Positions 1 through 7,170 of a stretch of DNA of 7,808 nt are shown here, piece by piece. The first letter of the stretch is position 1; the number at the start of each line of letters is the position of its first letter. The position numbers and the translations under genes were made by a program. Location: contig CAZOHN010000171.1 of NCBI GenBank assembly GCA_964579325.1, positions 1 to 7,808 of the forward strand, read 5' to 3'. The stretch comes from CAZOHN01 sp964579325. GTDB taxonomy: Bacteria; Pseudomonadota; Alphaproteobacteria; Rhodobacterales; Rhodobacteraceae. The notes beneath the pieces were generated by a model. It saw only the letters and a program-made list of their open reading frames with translations, did no database searches and had not been told where the DNA came from.

Positions 1-763
<763 letters not shown>

Positions 764-772
764 TCGGCCTGT

Positions 773-1210
773 CTAGACCTGTCGCCGGGCAGGGGTCAAA
801 TGCCCGATGGCTATCGAGGCGAGGATGCAGCCCGTGAAGAGATAGAGGCCCCAGGCCGTCTCGATCCGGGCGACACCCACTCCCTTCACGATCACGATGT
901 AGAGCGCGATCAGGAACACATCCGCCATGGCGAGTTTGCCCAGCACATGAAGTGCCGGCAGCAGCCGCGGCGAGGCGAGGCGGAAGTGGACAAGCGCCAG
1001 ACCGATCGTCTTGAGGTATGGTGCGAACAGCGCGAGGCCGGTGACCACAAGTGCCAGAGCCACGTCCGCTCTCCAGAGCGACTGAAGCCCGGAGATCACC
1101 GATATCTCGGTCAGACCGAACAGCGGCAGCATCCCGGCCCGCAGCAAGGGCGCGAACCAGGCAATGGGGAACAGGAAGATCAGGGCGAGGTTCGCGAGCT
1201 TGACGGCCAT
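773..1210 (-). CDS. Single-domain PqiA-like (paraquat-inducible protein A) inner-membrane protein
   Basis: A 145-residue hydrophobic protein with about four membrane segments (roughly 4-21, 48-66, 95-111 and 119-137). The third contains the PqiA-type signature GKLAMADVFLIALYIVIVK (91-109; the family pattern is W/A-M-x-DVF followed by a hydrophobic run and VK). The segment after it, IETAWGLYLFTGCILAS, is also typical. E. coli PqiA carries two such domains and the CxxC zinc sites; this protein has one domain and no cysteine pair. PqiA works with MCE proteins in envelope lipid traffic, and here the gene lies downstream of MlaE- and MlaF-type genes, which fits. The ATG at 1210 is preferred over an in-frame TTG three codons upstream; neither has a good ribosome binding site. 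It ends 9 bases before radA. Role is inferred from family and context. Confidence 0.83.
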   Translation of the reverse strand: MAVKLANLALIFLFPIAWFAPLLRAGMLPLFGLTEISVISGLQSLWRADVALALVVTGLALFAPYLKTIGLALVHFRLASPRLLPALHVLGKLAMADVFLIALYIVIVKGVGVARIETAWGLYLFTGCILASIAIGHLTPARRQV

Positions 1211-1265
1211 GGACGGCAAGCTAGGGATGGCCCGGTGGAGTTGAAAGCCCTATCCCGACGGATAC

Positions 1266-1568
1266 TCAGTACAGCCTGCGCCGGCGGGTAAGGTATCGCA
1301 GCCCGAGCCAGCACCAGGCCACGATCCAGGCGAGGGTCCCTCCCCATGCGAGCGCCCGCCAGTTGTCGGCGGTCGACCCGAACAGGATGAGCGCGAGATT
1401 GAAGAGTGCGATCGCTCCGGACGCGCCGATCAGGACACGGTAGATCGACTGCTCCCGAGCGGAGGCACTACGATACCGCCTGAGACAGGCAAGGCACAGT
1501 GCGCCGGGTCCGCCGACAAGGAGCACGAGCAGCAGCGCATCGATCAGCAGTGACACAAGGACGTCCAT
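1266..1568 (-). CDS. Small membrane protein of unknown function, about three transmembrane helices
   Basis: I do not recognise this 100-residue protein. It has three clear hydrophobic segments (about 3-29, 44-64 and 72-90) separated by short polar loops, and ends in the basic tail RRRRLY, which suggests a cytoplasmic C-terminus. A CLAC pair (C25, C28) sits at the end of the first helix. The ATG at 1568 is chosen because a GTGGAAA ribosome-binding-like stretch lies about 8 bases upstream; an in-frame GTG at 1580 would remove that spacing. It lies 158 bp after the MlaF-type ATPase gene and 55 bp before the PqiA-like gene, all on one strand, so it may belong to the same envelope group. Codon use matches its neighbours. 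No function is assigned. Confidence 0.72.
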   Translation of the reverse strand: MDVLVSLLIDALLLVLLVGGPGALCLACLRRYRSASAREQSIYRVLIGASGAIALFNLALILFGSTADNWRALAWGGTLAWIVAWCWLGLRYLTRRRRLY

Positions 1569-1726
1569 AGGAATTTCCACTTAGACCCAGGTATCGCAAG
1601 GAGTGCAGACTTCTCTTTAAGGTAGAGTTAATCACAGCCAGGTCCACGCTTGCGCCGGATCGCCCGACGACTGCGCGAAACCGTGCAGAATGCCCCGGCA
1701 ATCCGGCAAGAACCCGCCGATTGACG
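1569..1726. other. Intergenic gap between the ATPase gene and the small membrane protein gene
   Basis: This 158-bp gap interrupts a run of otherwise tightly packed minus-strand genes. The part near 1610-1635 is clearly AT-richer than its surroundings and could hold a promoter for the small membrane protein, pqiA-like and radA genes. I could not fit a convincing -35/-10 pair with normal spacing, and I see no strong terminator hairpin after the ATPase stop (only 4-bp stems). No credible ORF lies in it. Confidence 0.4.
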
Positions 1727-2473
1727 CTATCGAACGGATGGAATCGGCCCGTCCGCCCTTCCGTGGATGAACTGCTCGACATAGGCGTCGCCAGATGTCT
1801 CGAGGTCGCGGACCGGCCCACACCAGCGAATCACCCCGTCATGCAGCATTGCGACGCGGTCCGCGATGGCACGGACGCTGGTCATGTCGTGGGTGATCGT
1901 GATCGCCGTGGCGCCCATCTCGACGACGATCTCACGGATCAGGTCGTTTATGACCCCAGCCATGATCGGGTCGAGGCCGGTGGTCGGTTCGTCGAAGAAG
2001 ATCACCTGCGGCTCGGCTGCAATGGCCCGGGCAAGGCCGACACGCTTCTGCATGCCCCCCGACAACTCGGCCGGATAAAGGTCCGCGGTCTCCGGCCCGA
2101 GACCGACACGACGGAGCTTCTCGATGGCGATGGCCCGCGCCTCGGCGCGGGGTTGCTTGAGGGTGCCGCGCGTGAGTCGGAAGGCGACGTTCTCCCAGAC
2201 GCGCAGACTGTCGAACAGCGCACCGCCCTGGAACAGCATCCCGAATTTCGCAAGAAACGGGTCGCGCTCGGCTTCCGACACGTCCTCGCCATCAAGGCGG
2301 ATGGTCCCGGAGTCCGGGTGAACAAGGCCGAGGATGCACTTGAGAAGGACGGACTTTCCCGTACCCGATCCGCCGATCACCACTAGGCTCTCGCCAGAAG
2401 CCGCCGTCAGGTCGATACCTCGCAGGACCTGTTTGGCCCCGAAGGCCTTGGTGACACGGCTGAGTTCGATCAT
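1727..2473 (-). CDS. MlaF-type ABC transporter ATP-binding protein (phospholipid transport)
   Basis: The ATPase of an MCE-type lipid ABC transporter (MlaF/Ttg2A family), which acts on the cytoplasmic face of the inner membrane to power phospholipid movement between membranes. All ABC motifs are present in the 248 residues: Walker A GGSGTGKS (34-41), Q-loop Q82, signature LSGGM (137-141), Walker B VIFFDEP (157-163, catalytic E162) and switch H195. The stretch MLFQGGALFDSLRVWENVAF (79-98) is typical of MlaF rather than of other ABC importers. The ATG at 2473 overlaps the permease stop as ATGA and starts the protein at MIELSRVTKAFG, where the family starts; a longer in-frame extension upstream only reads through the permease gene. 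No Shine-Dalgarno is visible, so translation probably depends on coupling. Subfamily assignment is strong; the cargo is inferred. Confidence 0.93.
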   Translation of the reverse strand: MIELSRVTKAFGAKQVLRGIDLTAASGESLVVIGGSGTGKSVLLKCILGLVHPDSGTIRLDGEDVSEAERDPFLAKFGMLFQGGALFDSLRVWENVAFRLTRGTLKQPRAEARAIAIEKLRRVGLGPETADLYPAELSGGMQKRVGLARAIAAEPQVIFFDEPTTGLDPIMAGVINDLIREIVVEMGATAITITHDMTSVRAIADRVAMLHDGVIRWCGPVRDLETSGDAYVEQFIHGRADGPIPSVR

Positions 2474-3252
2474 GCCGCGAAGAACAGTTCGGTGAGGAGG
2501 TAGTTGGCCGCAAGGATCGACACCGACGCCCCCACCACCGCGCGCTTCGTCGCTGCACCGACCCCCTGCGCCCCACGCCCCGAGTTCATCCCGTGGTAGC
2601 ACCCCAACAACGCCACGAGGAACCCGAACACCGCTCCTTTCAGCAAGCCCGAGGTCACATCCCAGGTCTCGAGAAAGTCAACTGTATTGCGCAGATAGGT
2701 GGCGGAGTTGAAGTCGAGCCGGTTGACACCCACGAGCCAGCCGCCCGCAATTCCGATGGCATCGCCCACTGCCACGAGGACGGGCATGGCGAGCGTCGCG
2801 GCGAGGATTCGGGGCACGGCGAGGTACTTGAGCGGGTGGGTCGAGAGAGTAACCAGCGCGTCGATCTGCTCGGTCACCTTCATCGTCCCGATCTCGGCGG
2901 CGATCGACGAGGCAACGCGCGCAGCGACCATCAGTCCACCAAGAACCGGGCCAAGCTCGCGCACCATGCCAATCGCCACGATCGAAGGAACCACGGCCTC
3001 GGCATTGAAACGGCTGCCACCCGCGTAGATCTGGAGCGCAAGCGCACCGCCGGTGAACACTGCCGTCAGGCCCACGACCGGCAAAGAAAGCCAGCCGATC
3101 TGGACCAGGGCCTGCAGGAACTCGCGCGGGTAGAAGGGTGGGCGGAACAGGTGGCTGACCGCGCGCCCGGCAAAGACCGCGACCGCGCCGACCGATGCCA
3201 GAACCGCAAGCGTGACACGCCCCGTCGAGGCTACAGGGGCCAGCGGGTTCAT
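2470..3252 (-). CDS. MlaE-type ABC transporter permease (phospholipid transport)
   Basis: A 260-residue inner-membrane permease of the MlaE (YrbE/Ttg2B) family. Family landmarks in order: the interfacial helix and FLQALVQIGWLSLPVVGLTAVFTGGALALQ (45-74), the highly conserved core from RELGPVLGGLMVAAR (98-112) to AAEIGTMKVTEQIDAL (118-133), several membrane helices (about 148-178 and 201-222), and the C-terminal GAQGVGAATKRAVV (227-240). Length is normal for the family. The ATG at 3252 overlaps the alr stop as ATGA, and GGGAGG lies 6 bases upstream, the best ribosome binding site seen in the cluster. With the overlapping ATPase it would form the MlaE2F2 core. The MCE protein MlaD, which completes the complex, is not in the window. 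Confidence 0.94.
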   Translation of the reverse strand: MNPLAPVASTGRVTLAVLASVGAVAVFAGRAVSHLFRPPFYPREFLQALVQIGWLSLPVVGLTAVFTGGALALQIYAGGSRFNAEAVVPSIVAIGMVRELGPVLGGLMVAARVASSIAAEIGTMKVTEQIDALVTLSTHPLKYLAVPRILAATLAMPVLVAVGDAIGIAGGWLVGVNRLDFNSATYLRNTVDFLETWDVTSGLLKGAVFGFLVALLGCYHGMNSGRGAQGVGAATKRAVVGASVSILAANYLLTELFFAA

Positions 3253-4298
3253 GCCCCGCCTCCCGTGTATCGCCGGTCATATCGTTTGCCGAGCGACGTG
3301 AGGATCTCGTACCCGATCGTCCCGGCTGCGGAGGCGAGCTCATCGACCGTCTGGTGCGGCCCGAGGATGTCGAGTGTGGGCGGGACTTCGGACAGATGCG
3401 TCACATCGACCGTGATGAGGTCCATCGAGACCCGGCCGGCCAGCGGGCAGGGGACGTCGCCGGCCCAGAGCACGGCGCGGTTCGACAGGAAGCGGATCAG
3501 GCCATCGGCGTAGCCGCCCGAGACGGTCGCGATCCGCGCCGGCGTCTCTGCGGTCCAGCTGCAGCCGTAGCCAACGGCCTCGCCCACCGTGACCTCGCGT
3601 GCCTGGACCACAGGCAGCGAAAGCCGCACGACCGGCTGCGCAGCTTCGAAGGGCAGGCCGCCGAAAAGGCCTACGCCCGGACGCACGAGGTCGAAATGGT
3701 ACTCCGGCCCTAGCAGGACCCCACCTGTCGCGGCAAGCGAACGCGGTGCTTCGATCCCGTCCGTCATGCGTAGGAATTCCGCCAGTTGGGCGGCATTCAG
3801 GGGATGGCCGGGCTCGTCGGCGCAGGCGAGGTGGCTCATCACCAGCCGTGGACCGGCGGCGAGAAGATGTGGCGCGATCGCGTCCCACTCGGCGGGTTCC
3901 ATGCCGAGGCGGTTCATTCCGGTATCAAGCTGAACCCCGAAGGCGTGGCGGGGCAGGGTCTCGAAGTGCCGGGTTGCCTGGGCGGCGGAATTGAGGAGTG
4001 GTGTCAGTCCCATGTCGGCGATTGTATCGGTGTCGCCGGGCATGTGGCCGGAGAACACGAAGATGTCCGGATCCGGCCCCACCGCCCGCCGGACGGCGGC
4101 GCCCTCTTCGGCGACGGCAACGAAGAAGCTCCGGGCGCCTGCACGCGCCAGCGCCGCCGCAACCCGGCCCGCGCCCAAGCCGTATCCGTCGGCCTTGACC
4201 ACCGCGCCGGTGCCGCAGGACGGGCCGGAGAGGCGGTCGAGCGACTGCCAGTTCGCGACAAGGGCGTCGAGGTCGATGGTGAGGGTTCCGGTAGCCAT
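3249..4298 (-). CDS. alr: Alanine racemase
   Basis: A PLP-dependent enzyme interconverting L- and D-alanine in the cytoplasm to supply D-alanine for peptidoglycan. The 349 residues show the N-terminal TIM barrel with the PLP-binding lysine in AVVKADGYGLG (K35), DTGMNRLG (125-132), the HLACAD stretch (156-161) and RPGVGLFGG (206-214). The second catalytic residue is the tyrosine in VGYGCSW (Y244), followed by SGGYADG (260-266) and the C-terminal SMDLITVDVT (291-300). The ATG at 4298 gives the usual MATGTLTIDLDAL start; an in-frame TTG 57 bases upstream is unlikely. No Shine-Dalgarno is visible. The usual carbamylated lysine position appears to be Q123, and the PLP-phosphate NS pair appears to be A190-T191. 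Both identity and catalytic competence look good. Confidence 0.95.
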   Translation of the reverse strand: MATGTLTIDLDALVANWQSLDRLSGPSCGTGAVVKADGYGLGAGRVAAALARAGARSFFVAVAEEGAAVRRAVGPDPDIFVFSGHMPGDTDTIADMGLTPLLNSAAQATRHFETLPRHAFGVQLDTGMNRLGMEPAEWDAIAPHLLAAGPRLVMSHLACADEPGHPLNAAQLAEFLRMTDGIEAPRSLAATGGVLLGPEYHFDLVRPGVGLFGGLPFEAAQPVVRLSLPVVQAREVTVGEAVGYGCSWTAETPARIATVSGGYADGLIRFLSNRAVLWAGDVPCPLAGRVSMDLITVDVTHLSEVPPTLDILGPHQTVDELASAAGTIGYEILTSLGKRYDRRYTGGGA

Positions 4299-4307
4299 TG
4301 CGGGGAG

Positions 4308-4336
4308 CGTTGTGACAGGCCAAGGCCCGAGGTCAA
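4308..4336 (-). promoter_or_regulatory. Possible promoter upstream of alr
   Basis: On the minus strand TTGACC (4336-4331) is followed after 17 bases by ACAACG (4313-4308), with the alr ATG 9 bases further on. The -35 match is good and the spacing is ideal, but the -10 match is poor and the leader would be very short. It would separate alr-mlaE-mlaF transcription from the upstream vWA gene. Confidence 0.25.
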
Positions 4337-4353
4337 GGGGGAAGGCCGCCCCC
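4337..4353 (-). terminator. Weak hairpin after the vWA gene stop
   Basis: A 5-bp all-GC stem (GGGGG/CCCCC, 7-base loop) begins 10 bases after the stop of the vWA gene and is followed on the minus strand by only two T residues. It may be a weak terminator ending the regulator-vWA unit just before alr. The stem is short, so confidence is low. Confidence 0.28.
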
Positions 4354-4363
4354 AACTACCGAC

Positions 4364-5188
4364 TCAGGGCATGTTCCAGTCCATGCCCTGCGCCCGCCAG
4401 CGCCGCTCCCCCACGAGGCAATCGTAGCCCCGATCCTGCACAGGCACGAGCAGTCCGGCCAGTGGATCGCTTCCGGCGTCAGCGATTTCGAGCACGAGCT
4501 TGCGGCGCACTGCGTCTGGGAACTCGGTCCAGTCGTTGACCGGGATCATGAAGGCCCCGACGCCGCCGATGACACAGTTCTGGTAGTAGAGGTCAAGGTC
4601 GTCGAGATGCCAGGTCGCGCCATTGCCCTCGCGCGTCATCAGTGGCAGGCCGTTGACCGTTATGCCCTCCCCGACCACGCTGTCGCGGGCCGCCGACACT
4701 GCTATCCCCTGGTTGTTCGGCCCGTCGCCGGAAACGTCGATCACCCTTCTGAATGAGGTGTAGGCGCTTTCCTCGAACTGCGCCGCGGCATAGACCAGCC
4801 CCCCCGAGATCGAGGTGCGCCGCGCGGTCGCGCGGGGCGTATCGAGCAGGATCCGCGCGATCTCGGCCGCGTCGGACGGCGATTCGACAAGTCGCCAGGG
4901 CACCAGCACCCGCTGGGTACCCGACCCCGCCCACTCGACATAGGTGACTGCGATGCGTCCGAGCGGTCCGTCGAGGATTGCGCTCATGACCTGCTCGCTC
5001 GTCAGCGCCTCGGCATAGCCACGTCTCTGGATTTCAAGTTCGCGCGGCGACATTGAGCGCGAAACATCGACCGCAAGAACGAGCTGCAGGTCGACCTCCA
5101 GCTTGGGCTCTCGGCCACCGGTCTCGGCGCGGCCCACGCCGGCGACAAACATGGTGGAGACGACAATGCAGACAAGGTGACGGAGCAT
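4364..5188 (-). CDS. Secreted von Willebrand factor A domain protein, DUF1194 type
   Basis: A 274-residue protein with a signal peptide (MLRHLVCIVVSTMFVAGVGRA, likely cleaved near A21), so probably periplasmic. The mature part is a vWA domain: VLAVDVSRS (37-45) supplies the metal-site DxSxS motif (D41, S43, S45), RRTSISGGL (123-131) the threonine position (T125), and RVIDVSGDGPNN (148-159) the later aspartate (D151). This arrangement, with the EGITVNGLPL stretch (174-183), is characteristic of alphaproteobacterial DUF1194 proteins, whose function is not established. C205 and C257 could form a disulfide. The ATG at 5188 is chosen because a signal peptide follows directly; reading further upstream would run into the preceding gene out of frame. 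No Shine-Dalgarno is evident. It lies 73 bp downstream of the membrane regulator gene on the same strand. Confidence 0.86.
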   Translation of the reverse strand: MLRHLVCIVVSTMFVAGVGRAETGGREPKLEVDLQLVLAVDVSRSMSPRELEIQRRGYAEALTSEQVMSAILDGPLGRIAVTYVEWAGSGTQRVLVPWRLVESPSDAAEIARILLDTPRATARRTSISGGLVYAAAQFEESAYTSFRRVIDVSGDGPNNQGIAVSAARDSVVGEGITVNGLPLMTREGNGATWHLDDLDLYYQNCVIGGVGAFMIPVNDWTEFPDAVRRKLVLEIADAGSDPLAGLLVPVQDRGYDCLVGERRWRAQGMDWNMP

Positions 5189-5216
5189 GTCGCAAGTCTG
5201 TGCTGTGCCAGGCCTG

Positions 5217-5241
5217 CCTGTCCAATCACAAACCTGTCCAA
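5217..5241. repeat. Direct repeat CCTGTCCAA, 16-bp period, between the regulator and vWA genes
   Basis: Two exact copies of the 9-mer CCTGTCCAA start 16 bp apart (5217-5225 and 5233-5241; TTGGACAGG on the minus strand), 29 to 53 bp upstream of the vWA start. TTGGAC resembles a -35 hexamer, but no good -10 follows at 17 bp. It could be an operator; the function is unproven. Confidence 0.4.
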
Positions 5242-5261
5242 ACGAACTCCAGCCGTCCCGA

Positions 5262-7025
5262 TCAGCCACCGCCACCCGCCAGCAGGACATAGGCGCGCAG
5301 CGCAGAATCCACGAGCGACTGCTCGAGGACCGGTTCGAAGCGGCGATTGACGATGTAGGACCGCACGGAGTCCGCATCGGCGATGCCCTGCCGCCGAAGG
5401 TTGTCGGCTGCGAGACCGAGAAGTGCCAGGTTCTCCACCCGGGCCGCGGCACCAAGCCTGAGCACGTTGCCCGACTTGGATCCCGCCGAAGCGATGCGAC
5501 TGGCCGTCTCGAAGGCTGCGGCATCGTCGGTACTTCGCGCGGCTGCGTAGGCGAAGGTCAGGTGGAACCACTCGGGAATGACCGACGTCAGACTGATCGC
5601 CTCCTCGGCGAGCGCGAGCGCCCGGGGCCATTCAGCCAGGTCGGGGCCAAGTTTCGAGGCGTAGGTCATCAGCGCAACGGGATCGCGCGGAAACTGGCGG
5701 ACAAGGCGTTCGCCGTGGCGGCGGAACGCGGCTTCGTCGCGGTCGGGACGGTCTATGGAATAGGCGAGCGCAGCGAGGAGCGTCGTCTGTTCGAGGGGTG
5801 CATTCAGCAGCGCACTTTCGACCGTTCGCGCCGCATCGACCCACGGGTCAGCGCCGCTGCGCGGATTCCGCCCCTGACGCGCCTCGTCCATATAGACGAA
5901 GGTTAGCGCGGCGGCGGCCGCACCATAATCGGGGTAACGGCGGTGGACGTCCTCGAGACAGCTGCGAAGCGCCAGATGCGCGTCGTCCGACGGGTGGTCC
6001 CAATAGTCGTAGAGTCCTGTCACGCAGAGGAAATCCTCGAGCGACGCGCCCGACCGCCGGGCCGCTTTGGTCCGCGCAAGCTCGGGCGCAATGCCGTGCC
6101 GCGCGGCGATTCGGTCGGCGACAGCGGCAGCAAGACGCCACTGAGCATCCTCGATCGCTGCAACATCGAGCGGCTCCGACACCGCTTCCGTCCAGATCAC
6201 TTCGAACCCTGGGTAGGTGACCAGGCGCAGCCGTACCGTGAGACGCTCCGTCTCCAGCGACAGGTCACCCGAGAGGAGCACATCGGGCGCCGAGGCCGGG
6301 CGGGAATCGTAGGCGGCGGTCAGAGTTTCAGGGCCAAGCCTCGGCAGATGAAGCACAGAGAGCCAGGGGAACGCCGAGAGATCGCTGGCCAGTTCCGCGC
6401 CGAGAAGGGTCGCGATCCGGGCAAGTGCGGGGTCGTCATCCAGCGCGTGGAACGGATCGACGACCAGCCGGACGCCCTCGAATGGCTCCAGCAGCGCACC
6501 CTGTTCCGAGGCACTGTCGGCGCTCGCTGCGAAGTCGTCGGGCGGCAGTGTTTCGCGGCGGGACCCGAAGGCCAGTACGGCTCCCACAGCGATTGCCACG
6601 GCGGCGAGGACAAGCACGACGCGTCCCACCCGCCGCCCTCCCGGTGATGTCGGGACGTTGGCCGGTGCCGTGGCCTCTGCCCGCGAATGCAGGAACTTCG
6701 GTCGGTAGCCACCCTTGGGAATCTCGATTCTTGGCGCGTCGGGCGGGAGCCCCGCATTGTGCAGGGCCAGCGCCTCGCGCAACCGCCCGACCTCCACCCG
6801 GACGATGCTGTCGGTCGCCGGGTCGAACTCGGCGCCGCGCCCCAGGACATCGGTTCCGATCGTATAGGCCTTCAGCCGTTCCCCCCGGCCTTCAAGCTCG
6901 GCCTCGACCAGATAGCGCAGCAAAGCTCCTCTGCGCGAAGCCCCGGCAATCGGGCCACTGGCGAGTGCAAGCTCAAGTGCGGCGGTCACGGCCAGGCGCA
7001 ACGCTTCAGGCAATTCTGACGGCAT
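5262..7025 (-). CDS. Membrane-anchored winged-helix / TolB-like / TPR-like putative regulator
   Basis: A 587-residue multidomain protein. Residues about 30-112 match a winged-helix DNA-binding domain seen in alphaproteobacterial regulators often misannotated as adenylate cyclases: RRGALLRYLV, LKAYTIGTDVLGR, FDPATDSIVRVEVGRLREAL and IEIPKGGY. A polar linker precedes one transmembrane helix (about 135-153, GRVVLVLAAVAIAVGAVLAFG), placing the first domain in the cytoplasm and the rest in the periplasm. Residues about 180-312 resemble the TolB/FlgO-like domain (VRLVVDPF, LLGAELASDLSAF, VLLSGDLSLETERLTVRLRL). Residues 330-580 are alanine-rich helical repeats resembling TPRs. No cyclase or kinase motif is visible. 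The ATG at 7025 is preferred (GAGG 3 bases upstream) over the in-frame GTG at 7052. This is the CadC/ToxR-like one-component architecture; target genes are unknown, but the downstream vWA gene and the divergent small gene are candidates. Confidence 0.8.
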   Translation of the reverse strand: MPSELPEALRLAVTAALELALASGPIAGASRRGALLRYLVEAELEGRGERLKAYTIGTDVLGRGAEFDPATDSIVRVEVGRLREALALHNAGLPPDAPRIEIPKGGYRPKFLHSRAEATAPANVPTSPGGRRVGRVVLVLAAVAIAVGAVLAFGSRRETLPPDDFAASADSASEQGALLEPFEGVRLVVDPFHALDDDPALARIATLLGAELASDLSAFPWLSVLHLPRLGPETLTAAYDSRPASAPDVLLSGDLSLETERLTVRLRLVTYPGFEVIWTEAVSEPLDVAAIEDAQWRLAAAVADRIAARHGIAPELARTKAARRSGASLEDFLCVTGLYDYWDHPSDDAHLALRSCLEDVHRRYPDYGAAAAALTFVYMDEARQGRNPRSGADPWVDAARTVESALLNAPLEQTTLLAALAYSIDRPDRDEAAFRRHGERLVRQFPRDPVALMTYASKLGPDLAEWPRALALAEEAISLTSVIPEWFHLTFAYAAARSTDDAAAFETASRIASAGSKSGNVLRLGAAARVENLALLGLAADNLRRQGIADADSVRSYIVNRRFEPVLEQSLVDSALRAYVLLAGGGG

Positions 7026-7103
7026 CTGCCTCGGACCATACGGACGGATCACGCGGGAACCCTAGCGCTGCGCTGTCGGCCTGCCAATCGTCCCGCAGAA
7101 ACA

Positions 7104-7135
7104 AGTACGTCCACCGATACAACCAGGTACGTACT
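7104..7135. promoter_or_regulatory. Possible operator: spaced GTACGT repeats in the divergent intergenic region
   Basis: AGTACGT (7104-7110) and ACGTACT (7129-7135) are exact inverted arms with an 18-base spacer. The right side also contains the 8-bp palindrome GTACGTAC (7127-7134). The same bases read as two direct GTACGT copies 22 bp apart, about two helical turns. The element lies between the divergent regulator gene and the small plus-strand gene, where an autoregulatory site would be expected. No clear -35/-10 pair was found for either direction. Confidence 0.4.
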
Positions 7136-7170
7136 CGCCCCGATGTCGCGCCGCAGCTAGCTCCGGCGAA

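Noticed and set aside
2474..2602. N-terminal extension of the ATPase gene to an in-frame start at 2602
   Set aside because: The extra residues are Gly-rich translation of the permease gene; the family starts at the ATG that forms the ATGA overlap at 2473.
1721..3513. Long plus-strand open frames (221 and 306 codons) opposite the ATPase, permease and alr genes
   Set aside because: They are His/Arg-rich, low in hydrophobic pattern, match no family, and lie opposite minus-strand genes with complete family motifs. They are by-products of high GC.
4299..4355. Extension of alr to a TTG at 4355
   Set aside because: The product at the ATG at 4298 starts at the usual alanine racemase N-terminus, and the extension would cover the hairpin and promoter-like sequence.
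5189..5524. N-terminal extension of the vWA gene to 5524
   Set aside because: The extra residues come from the regulator gene read out of frame, and a signal peptide begins exactly at the ATG at 5188.
5262..7025. Annotation of the large protein as an adenylate cyclase
   Set aside because: Only the shared N-terminal winged-helix-like domain suggests that label; no nucleotide cyclase motif is visible anywhere in the protein.
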